Assembly: GCA_003164255.1 (NCBI GenBank)
Contig: PLST01000400.1
Span: 1-7,766, forward strand
DNA: 7,766 bases
Direction of reading: 5' to 3'
From: Acidobacteriaceae bacterium
GTDB taxonomy: Bacteria > Acidobacteriota > Terriglobia > Terriglobales > Acidobacteriaceae
Positions 1 to 6,177 of this stretch are shown piece by piece (within the stretch, counting starts at the first letter, position 1; each line of letters opens with the position of its first letter). The notes under the pieces were generated by a model. It had not been told where the DNA came from and made no database searches. It saw only the letters and a program-made list of their open reading frames with translations. The translations under genes and the position numbers were made by a program.

Positions 1-3000
1 TTGAACAGCACAATCGAGAACAACTGCCGATACGCGAACCGCTGCAGCCAGATGTGGAACAGCAGCCAGCCATCGCCCTTGTTCGCCGGATGCTTCCGTT
101 CAAGCGAGAACGCCGCCGATGACGTGATGAAGTCGATGATCAGGAAGCCCAGGAAGTAGACAATCAGCTTCTCCAGGTTCGCGGCCGATGCCGACTCCGG
201 GTGGTAATAGCGATTGACGAAGAAGTTGAAGACGCCGAACAGGAACATCATGTCAATAAACGGCGAAACCAGCGGAAGAAACATCTGGAAGATGAGAATG
301 TTCGGCAGCGCGAACAGCCCCATCGCCTTGTTGCGCACAAACGCCGCGCGATGCTTCCACACCGCTTGCAACGTCCCGAACGACCACCGGAACCGCTGCC
401 GCATCAGCCCCTTGGCATCGATGGGCGCTTCGGTAAAGGCCAGCGCGCGATCTTCGTAGTCCACCTTCAGCCCCATCTCCAGCAGGCTCATCGTCAGGTC
501 GGCGTCTTCGGCCACTGTGTTCAGCGGATAACCGCCGGCGGCCTTCACCGGCGCGGTGCGCCATGCGCCAATCGCCCCCGGAACCACCGTCACCACATGG
601 AACAGATCGAGCGCGCGCCGCTCAAAATTCTGGCTCGTGATGTATTCCAGAGCCTGCCAGCGCGTCCACAGGTTCACGCGGTTGCCCACCTTGGCATTGC
701 CGGCCATCGCGCCAATCTTCTCATCCTCAAAGTGAGGAATCAGCTTTGAGATCGCGTCGGCGGCAATCACCGTATCGGCGTCGATGCCCACGTAGATCTC
801 TTCATTCATCCGTTCCAGCGCATAGTTGAGCGCAGCGGCCTTGCCCGCATTGGGCTTCGAGAACACCTGCACCCGGCCTGCGGCGATCTCGGCGGCGTAG
901 GCTTCGCGCGCAACTTCCGCGGTGCGGTCCGATGAGCCATCGTCGATCACGATCACGTGCAGGTTCTTGTAGTCGGAGTTCAACACCGATCGGATGGTGC
1001 GCACGATGACCGTTTCTTCGTTGTAGGCGGGAATCAGAACAGTCACGCGCGGGTTGAATCCCGGCGAGGCTGGGTGCTGCGGCTTGCGCAGCCGGTCGAT
1101 CACGGCGAACAGACCCACAATCAGCAGTCGCGCGCTCATCAGGATGTCGCCGAGGAAGAAGACCATCACGATGAAGTTGCCGACAATGTCCACGGCCGAA
1201 AAAGCAATGGAATCGGGAATGGAGCGCAGGTGTTGCCAGAAAGTGAGCGGCGGCATCACCTGGGCCGTCGTCTTGCCCATCAGCGCCGACACGGGAACGA
1301 TGGTGTAGCCGTGGTCGCGCAGCGTCTTGATCAGCACCGGCAACGCAGCCACGGTCACTGAGCGGTCGCCCCCGCCGTCATGCAGCAGAATGATCGACCC
1401 GCGAAACTGCGGCTTGGTCTTCATCGTCTGCAGTTGCGCCAGCACCGACTGCGCAATCTCATCGGGTGTCTTGCGCTGGTGCTCGTTCCAGTCGTCGGTG
1501 TCGATCTTGTTGCCGATGATCGTGTAGCCTTCCTGCTGAATGCTCACAACAGGCTTGGCCTGGTCGTCGGTGTCGGGCTCTTCGTCAATGTCGTACGGCG
1601 GGCGGAAGTAGAGCGGCTGCACGCCCAGCTTGCTGGCAAACAGGCGCCCCGTCAGCTTCACTTCCAGATCGAGCTGTCTCGCCGAAATTTCGCTGATGTC
1701 AGGATGCGTCCAGGTGTGATTGCCGATCTCGTGGCCTTCTTTGAAGATCCTCTGCATCACGCCCACGTGCTCTGCCGCTTCCGAGCCGATCAACATGAAC
1801 GTGCCCTTCACGTTGTACCGCTTCAGCACGTCGAGAATTCGCGGCGTCCACTTCGGATCGGGCCCGTCGTCAAACGAAAGCGCAACCTCGTTGGCGTGGT
1901 AGCCGTATTGCTCGATTGTGTAGCTCCGCGGATACACATCCATGTGCTCATCAGTAATGAGTTTCTTGCGCGGATCGGGCTCGTCGGTATCCACTTCAAT
2001 CGTTCGCTGCCCCTTCTGCGGCAGGCCGGTCACGCGCAGAATATCCCCGTCGCCCTCGGTGTTCACGTCGTGGCCGGGCGGTACATCGCTGAGCTCCTGC
2101 CGCACATCGGGGTTGCTGGGCTTGTCCCAGACGTCCCAGAGTGAATTGTCTTCCTCGCCCAGCCTCCACAGCGCAAACGTCTGCAACCCAAGGCCGCGCG
2201 CCGCGCGCATCTCGTCCAGCAGCGAAACGCCGTCGAGAAACCACACCACGTGGCGCTGATTGCTGTCCTCGTCGATGTACTCAAAGTGCGGATTGAGCGA
2301 GTCGTAGTCCAGGTCAAGATCGGCATCCGCGTCCGAGGCCTCCTGCCACGCTTCCGAGACCGATAGATCTTCTGTATTCAGCACCTTCGGCTTCTGGTGC
2401 TTGCCCTTCTTCGGATCGGGAATCGAGAGCGTCCAGTCGTAGCCGTAGCTGCCCACCGCGCAAATAATCTTTTGCTTGGGTACGATCTTGAGCACCCGCT
2501 GCAGGTTGCCCACAAACCAGGTCTGGCTCGCCACCGGGCCCGGATCGCTGTTGGCTTCGTGCTCGTCGTAGTTCATCAGCACAATGCCGTCGGAGTTGGA
2601 TGAGATCAACTTCAGCTCGTCGTCCGGCGTGGATGCGGCCACGTTCACATAGAGAACAAGCTTGCGCTCGTGCATCGCGGCATAGAGTTCCTGAATAAAG
2701 GTCAGGTAACCCGGCTCCGCGTCGTCGTTCAGGCTCTCAATGTCGAGCGAAAGTCCCGGATAGGCCGAATAGGTCGCAAAAAAACGGAGAATCTGATCGC
2801 GCAGCGCTGCGCGCTTGCCTTCGTCTTTCAGCACATCGCCCACGCCCGCATCCCAGGTCTGCGTGCGCGGGTTGTAGTTGTTCAAGTGAGGAAAAACCTG
2901 CGTATCTTCCCCTTGCGCCTGGATCCAGTGCTTGATCTTGTTCATATCGTCGGGGTCGTGAACGGTATTGCCGTCAACCACGGGATACTCATGCAGGTTG

Positions 3001-3425
3001 TCGCCGGTCATCGCCATCAGGGTTCCTGAAGGAGCGTTCACATGGAACCACTGGGCAAACAGAATGTCGATCTGGTGAACGTGCTCCTTGAACGAGGAGT
3101 AGCTTGCCGCATCGTCCTGCACGTAATAGGCGGCGCGCAAACCTTCACCCGTGTTGAAGGGAATCTCGGAGGGCTTGCGATCGGTCTTGCGGCGCGCCGG
3201 GCGCTGCTCTTTGGCGCCGCGGATCGAAGGCTGGCGCTCGGGCAACGCCTTGTAGTTGTGCTTGGGCACAGGCAGCAGCAACTCGGGCAGATGCTGATTG
3301 TGCAGCACGTTGATCGCAAATCCGACCAGCACCAGGCAGGAAATCACTGCCGCCGCGTCGAAAATGCGGCGCAGGCGCTTCCAGCGCTTTCGTTGCGGGT
3401 CGAAAAATATCTGGCGATCGGGCAT
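1..3425 (-). CDS. Trifunctional membrane protein: GH18 domain + CE4 polysaccharide deacetylase + processive GT2 synthase (3' end cut by window edge)
   Basis: The frame is open from ATG at 3425 to the left edge, giving 1141 codons with no stop. Residues 1-20 are basic and 22-41 form a membrane anchor. Residues about 94-435 are GH18/YaaH-like: 'LSLDIE' with candidate catalytic E230 and D228, 'MNYD' 284-287, and a WRLG closing strand near 420. Residues about 510-720 are CE4/NodB: SFDDGP 517-522, HTWTH 570-574, RPPY 608-611, DTDDW 642-646, LLHDGGG 680-686. Residues 742-776 are hydrophobic. The GT2 domain begins near 793: IPAYNE 798-803, DDGSSD 828-833, DAD 882-884, ED 973-974 and QRFRW 1010-1014, the last marking processive beta-glycan synthases (chitin, hyaluronan, PNAG). 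Helices follow near 1036-1072, 1086-1107 and 1118 onward. Inferred topology: GH18 and CE4 in the periplasm, GT2 in the cytoplasm, so a polymer (probably GlcNAc-based) is made, exported, deacetylated and possibly cleaved. The substrate is not proven. Confidence 0.93.
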   Translation of the reverse strand, partial: MPDRQIFFDPQRKRWKRLRRIFDAAAVISCLVLVGFAINVLHNQHLPELLLPVPKHNYKALPERQPSIRGAKEQRPARRKTDRKPSEIPFNTGEGLRAAYYVQDDAASYSSFKEHVHQIDILFAQWFHVNAPSGTLMAMTGDNLHEYPVVDGNTVHDPDDMNKIKHWIQAQGEDTQVFPHLNNYNPRTQTWDAGVGDVLKDEGKRAALRDQILRFFATYSAYPGLSLDIESLNDDAEPGYLTFIQELYAAMHERKLVLYVNVAASTPDDELKLISSNSDGIVLMNYDEHEANSDPGPVASQTWFVGNLQRVLKIVPKQKIICAVGSYGYDWTLSIPDPKKGKHQKPKVLNTEDLSVSEAWQEASDADADLDLDYDSLNPHFEYIDEDSNQRHVVWFLDGVSLLDEMRAARGLGLQTFALWRLGEEDNSLWDVWDKPSNPDVRQELSDVPPGHDVNTEGDGDILRVTGLPQKGQRTIEVDTDEPDPRKKLITDEHMDVYPRSYTIEQYGYHANEVALSFDDGPDPKWTPRILDVLKRYNVKGTFMLIGSEAAEHVGVMQRIFKEGHEIGNHTWTHPDISEISARQLDLEVKLTGRLFASKLGVQPLYFRPPYDIDEEPDTDDQAKPVVSIQQEGYTIIGNKIDTDDWNEHQRKTPDEIAQSVLAQLQTMKTKPQFRGSIILLHDGGGDRSVTVAALPVLIKTLRDHGYTIVPVSALMGKTTAQVMPPLTFWQHLRSIPDSIAFSAVDIVGNFIVMVFFLGDILMSARLLIVGLFAVIDRLRKPQHPASPGFNPRVTVLIPAYNEETVIVRTIRSVLNSDYKNLHVIVIDDGSSDRTAEVAREAYAAEIAAGRVQVFSKPNAGKAAALNYALERMNEEIYVGIDADTVIAADAISKLIPHFEDEKIGAMAGNAKVGNRVNLWTRWQALEYITSQNFERRALDLFHVVTVVPGAIGAWRTAPVKAAGGYPLNTVAEDADLTMSLLEMGLKVDYEDRALAFTEAPIDAKGLMRQRFRWSFGTLQAVWKHRAAFVRNKAMGLFALPNILIFQMFLPLVSPFIDMMFLFGVFNFFVNRYYHPESASAANLEKLIVYFLGFLIIDFITSSAAFSLERKHPANKGDGWLLFHIWLQRFAYRQLFSIVLF

Positions 3426-3493
3426 GGAGAGTTTTCTTCAAATCCCTGCGAGCAAAATGCGCGCTAACAATTAGGCTATACAGTACGAATCGT
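3426..3493. promoter_or_regulatory. Divergent intergenic region between the fusion gene and the GT-C gene
   Basis: These 68 bases separate two genes transcribed away from each other, so promoters for both should lie here or just inside the genes. The stretch is more AT-rich than its surroundings. A TATACA sequence at 3477-3482 could be a weak -10 for the plus gene, and its complement (TGTATAG) a weak one for the minus gene. No convincing -35 box is visible for either. A perfect inverted repeat, TACGA-A-TCGTA, lies at 3484-3494 and runs into the A of the plus-gene ATG. It could be an operator, but it is short. Neither start has a strong Shine-Dalgarno sequence. Confidence 0.4.
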
Positions 3494-4987
3494 ATGGAAG
3501 CCGCGCATCAGAGTCAATTGAGCGAGCCAGCCCCCGCGCCGGTGAAACCAGGCCGCCGTGTGCTGGCGGCGCTCGCCCACGCGCTCGGCTGGGCCTTGCC
3601 CCTGGCCGGCGGCCTGGCCATGCGCCTCGCCATGCTCAAGCGGCTCTTTATCGTCAATGGAGATTCGCTCATCTACGGAGGCTTGGGAAAGACTCTTCTC
3701 GAGGGCCGCTATGGCCTTGAGGTGTTGGGCACAACCATCTCTCCTACGCTTATCCGGCTGCCCGGCTATCCACTCTACCTGGCGCTCTGTTTTCGCTTCC
3801 TCGGCATGGAAAACTACTTTGCCGCCACTCTGCCGCAAATCTTTCTTGAGCTGCTCGGCTGCCTGTTGCTTGCCGATTTCGCCCGCCGCATTGCCCCGCC
3901 GCGCCTCAAGCGAGGTGCGCCCCTGGCCACGCTCTGGATCGCCTGCCTTTGTCCCTTCACGGCCTCCTATGCGGTGGTTCCACTCACTGAGGCGCTCACG
4001 CTCTTCTCTTTGGCTGTAGCCTTGTGGGCCATGGCCCGGTTCTGCGACCGGCCCGGCTGGCTGACCGCACTCGCGTTCACATTCGCCGTCACCTACGCCG
4101 CGCTCCTCCGGCCGGATGGAGTGTTGGCAGCCGTGGCGTTTGTTCCTGCGCTCGTCATCGCCGTCCGCCGCAGCCCCGTTGAGCGAGCCCAGACCGCTGG
4201 ACCCCGGTCCGCTCCTCCGCGCAAACTCGTGGCTATCGCCGTGGTCTGCGCCTTGCTCGCGCTCGCGCCGTTTGCCGCATGGACCGTTCGCAATTGGCGC
4301 GTCTTCCATGTCTTGGAGCCGCTTGCGCCGCGCTACGCCGTCGACCCCGGCCAAAGCTCGAATCCCGGCTGGCAGAGCTGGATCAAAACATGGTGCCTCG
4401 ACTTTACCTGCACCTACAACGTGTATTGGGAGGTCCCCGGCGACCCGCTCGACATCGGCCTGTTGCCCGCACGCGCCTTCGACTCGTCCGCGCAGTTCTA
4501 CGAAACCGCCGCAATTATCTCCGACTACAACAACCGTGACAACGCCAGCTTCTTCGCGTCCGACGTCGACGCGCGCTTTGCCGCGCTGGCCCGGGAACGG
4601 ACCAACGCTCATCCGCTGCGATCCTACCTTTTTCTTCCAATTGGCCGCGTGGCAGATATGTGGTTGCGGCCTCGCGTTGAAAACTTGAATATTGACCTCG
4701 ACTGGTGGGCCTACGCCCACCACAATGCTGAAACGCGTTTCAGTTGGGAGTATGCGGCCTTGAACGCGCTCTATCTGCTGCTGGCCGCCGTGGGACTCGC
4801 CCTCAGGCCGCGTTTCTCGCTTGCCATGCTGGCCTACATGCTGTTGCGCAGCGCGCTCCTGCTTACAGTTGAAGCGCCGGAGACGCGTTACACACTCGAA
4901 TGCTTTCCCATGTTGTTCGCTCTTAGCGGAGTCGCGCTCAGCGCGCTAGTTAGCTCGATTGGTGCATTCTTCAGGCGCGCCGTCTGA
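3494..4987 (+). CDS. GT-C fold membrane glycosyltransferase, GT39/PMT_2-like
   Basis: This 497-residue protein has about ten hydrophobic segments, near 23-46, 92-108, 110-132, 143-160, 163-183, 188-224, 245-264, 422-437, 441-458 and 470-492. Features typical of polyprenyl-phosphate-sugar-dependent GT-C enzymes (ArnT, PMT and GT39 relatives) are: an acidic residue in the first extracytoplasmic loop (D57 in NGDSLIYGG), then RLPGYPLYLA 88-97, PLTEAL 163-168, LLRPDG 204-209, WTVRNWRVFH 263-272, a large soluble loop at about 270-420, and a late ETRYTLECFP. The inferred role is transfer of a sugar from a lipid-phosphate donor to a lipid, glycan or protein on the outer face of the inner membrane; donor and acceptor cannot be read from sequence. 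The ATG at 3494 was chosen because it precedes the first helix and the next Met (residue 43) would cut into it. No Shine-Dalgarno is visible. The gene is divergent from the fusion gene and convergent with the LolA-like gene. Confidence 0.85.
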   Translation: MEAAHQSQLSEPAPAPVKPGRRVLAALAHALGWALPLAGGLAMRLAMLKRLFIVNGDSLIYGGLGKTLLEGRYGLEVLGTTISPTLIRLPGYPLYLALCFRFLGMENYFAATLPQIFLELLGCLLLADFARRIAPPRLKRGAPLATLWIACLCPFTASYAVVPLTEALTLFSLAVALWAMARFCDRPGWLTALAFTFAVTYAALLRPDGVLAAVAFVPALVIAVRRSPVERAQTAGPRSAPPRKLVAIAVVCALLALAPFAAWTVRNWRVFHVLEPLAPRYAVDPGQSSNPGWQSWIKTWCLDFTCTYNVYWEVPGDPLDIGLLPARAFDSSAQFYETAAIISDYNNRDNASFFASDVDARFAALARERTNAHPLRSYLFLPIGRVADMWLRPRVENLNIDLDWWAYAHHNAETRFSWEYAALNALYLLLAAVGLALRPRFSLAMLAYMLLRSALLLTVEAPETRYTLECFPMLFALSGVALSALVSSIGAFFRRAV

Positions 4988-4995
4988 CAGGCGCC

Positions 4996-5682
4996 TTACT
5001 TGACGGTCTGTGTCTGCCTGTTGGTGTTCAGCGTAAACGCGTTCTTCGGCAAGGCCTGGTTCGTAATGATGTGCGCATACGTGCACGTCCGCGTTACGCC
5101 CTGGCCCTCGTCAAACACCTGTCTCAGGCTGACTGCGCGTTCTGTATCCAGCCAGATGGTCACCTTCGGAAACAGCTTCAGCACATTCGGATCCTTGGCG
5201 ATCAGTTCCAGCTTGTCGGTCTTCACGCCGTCCACGATCTCCGTGCCAAGGTACTTGATCTGCCACTTGTCGGCCAGCTCTTTGCCGCTAGCGCCGAATC
5301 CCAGCAGAAGGTAGCTTTCATATTTCGCCGCATCCATCACCCGCACTGTGTTGCTGAGTGAATCGAACAGCATCACCTTGCCGCCGGAATAGGTCAGGTC
5401 CTTCGGCGCCTTGCTGCCGTTTACCTCCACAATGTGCGCCGCCATCTGGAACGATTTGCCCTCGCGCTTGTAATAGGCCGTTCCCTTCTGGATATCCTCG
5501 TCGTAGATGGGCACAGTCGTCACGGTCTTGAACTGGAAATCCGCCGTCGTGGTGTGGAAGTTGGCTGATGCAGCATCCAGCCTGGCAAGCACCTTCTGCA
5601 AATCGTCCGCGGCCAATGCGGCGCGTCCAGGCAGCACGGCCAGCAGGAAAGACGAAGCGATGAAAAGCTTTTTCACAAACAT
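4996..5682 (-). CDS. LolA-like periplasmic lipoprotein-carrier family protein
   Basis: This 228-residue protein starts with a clear Sec signal peptide: MFVKK, a hydrophobic core at 6-18, then ALA|ADD with likely cleavage after residue 24. The mature part has the LolA/LolB pattern of amphipathic beta strands: LQKVLARLDAASANF at the start, a TADFQFKT strand, YYKREGKSF, then the GGKVMLFDSLSNTVRV strand pair, and late strands KLELIAKD and KVTIWLDTE. Family knowledge: LolA-type proteins carry lipoproteins across the periplasm, while many acidobacterial paralogues of this type are of unknown cargo. It is about 20-25 residues longer than Escherichia coli LolA, so it may be a relative and not the housekeeping LolA. 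The AAAAAGGA sequence just upstream (5687-5694) supports the start. It is probably co-transcribed with the small membrane protein gene and serS. It ends 8 bases from the convergent glycosyltransferase gene, leaving no room for a dedicated terminator. Confidence 0.82.
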   Translation of the reverse strand: MFVKKLFIASSFLLAVLPGRAALAADDLQKVLARLDAASANFHTTTADFQFKTVTTVPIYDEDIQKGTAYYKREGKSFQMAAHIVEVNGSKAPKDLTYSGGKVMLFDSLSNTVRVMDAAKYESYLLLGFGASGKELADKWQIKYLGTEIVDGVKTDKLELIAKDPNVLKLFPKVTIWLDTERAVSLRQVFDEGQGVTRTCTYAHIITNQALPKNAFTLNTNRQTQTVK

Positions 5683-5686
5683 AGAT

Positions 5687-5694
5687 TCCTTTTT
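5687..5694 (-). promoter_or_regulatory. Ribosome binding site of the LolA-like gene
   Basis: On the minus strand this reads AAAAAGGA, four bases before the ATG at 5682. It is purine-rich and complementary to the 16S rRNA 3' end. The spacing is a little short but workable. Confidence 0.6.
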
Positions 5695-5716
5695 GCGCGG
5701 CTCATCGGCCCGCTAG

Positions 5717-5730
5717 TCGCCGGTCGGCGA
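5717..5730 (-). other. Small GC-rich hairpin between the 143-residue gene and the LolA-like gene
   Basis: The sequence TCGCC-GGTC-GGCGA forms a perfect 5-bp stem with a 4-base loop. It starts one base past the stop codon of the upstream gene. There is no following run of T in the direction of transcription before the next ribosome binding site, so it is not a typical intrinsic terminator. It could modulate read-through or mRNA processing inside the operon, or be chance in GC-rich DNA. Confidence 0.3.
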
Positions 5731-5731
5731 T

Positions 5732-6163
5732 TTAGCGGTGTGCCCAGATCTTCCAGGTCAGATTTCCCTGGGCATCTTGGACAGTCACCCAGCGCTCCAC
5801 CACCACGGCGTCGCCGGTCACCGGCAAAATGGCCGCGCGCAGAGCTTTCTTTACCACCGCGTCAGACGCGCCCGCCGGCACGTTCACATCCGCGGACTGA
5901 ACCGTCACGATGATGCCGTGGTTGCCGTCGCCCGTCAGCTCGATCGGATGCAGCAGGCCTGCGCTTGACGATGCCTTGTCCCCGTAGTTCCACAGGTGCG
6001 GCGTAATAAAGACGAACAGCAGAATCAGCGTCACCATCACGTCGTAATGAAAACAGCCGCGAGGATAAGTCCAATAGAAATAACTCATCAAAATCTGCTT
6101 GATGCTGCGCTTCGGTTCAACGCTCGCCAAGGCGGTTTTGTCGCCGGTGTTCATCGGTTCCAT
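5732..6163 (-). CDS. Small single-helix membrane protein, unknown function, with an ExbD-like helix pattern
   Basis: This 143-residue protein has a basic/polar N-terminus (1-38), one strong membrane helix at about 40-55 (YDVMVTLILLFVFITP) and a C-terminal domain of about 85 residues predicted to face the periplasm. That domain has an IIVTVQSADVNV strand, an amphipathic helix DAVVKKALRAAI and a final VVVERWVTVQD strand pair. I do not recognise a named family with certainty; similar proteins with a 'YD.MV...TP' helix are remembered from acidobacteria. Size, topology and the Asp-14-Pro spacing in the helix resemble ExbD/TolR, but no ExbB/TolQ partner is in view. The start is supported by GAGGA at 6171-6175. 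serS ends 14 bases upstream and the LolA-like gene starts 49 bases downstream on the same strand, so the three are probably one operon and the last two may act together in the envelope. Confidence 0.8.
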   Translation of the reverse strand: MEPMNTGDKTALASVEPKRSIKQILMSYFYWTYPRGCFHYDVMVTLILLFVFITPHLWNYGDKASSSAGLLHPIELTGDGNHGIIVTVQSADVNVPAGASDAVVKKALRAAILPVTGDAVVVERWVTVQDAQGNLTWKIWAHR

Positions 6164-6170
6164 AAAAAAT

Positions 6171-6175
6171 TCCTC
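6171..6175 (-). promoter_or_regulatory. Ribosome binding site of the 143-residue membrane protein
   Basis: GAGGA on the minus strand lies seven bases before the ATG at 6163 and just past the serS stop codon. It is the best Shine-Dalgarno in the window, and it favours this start over the internal Met at codon 4. Confidence 0.7.
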
Positions 6176-6177
6176 AA

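Noticed and set aside
1380..2144. 254-codon open frame on the plus strand opposite the deacetylase domain
   Set aside because: The CE4 motifs on the minus strand are intact across this stretch; the plus-strand frame has no family features.
3476..4723. Long open frame (415 codons) on the minus strand opposite the GT-C gene
   Set aside because: Its translation is rich in Gly, Arg, Glu and Gln with no recognisable domain or hydrophobic pattern, while the plus strand encodes a clear multi-helix enzyme. It is a GC-bias antisense shadow.
4986..5021. ACAGGC...GCCTGT inverted repeat at the convergent gene ends
   Set aside because: The arms are 6 bases with a loop of over 20 bases, there is no T run, and the repeat lies mostly inside the LolA-like coding region; not a credible terminator.
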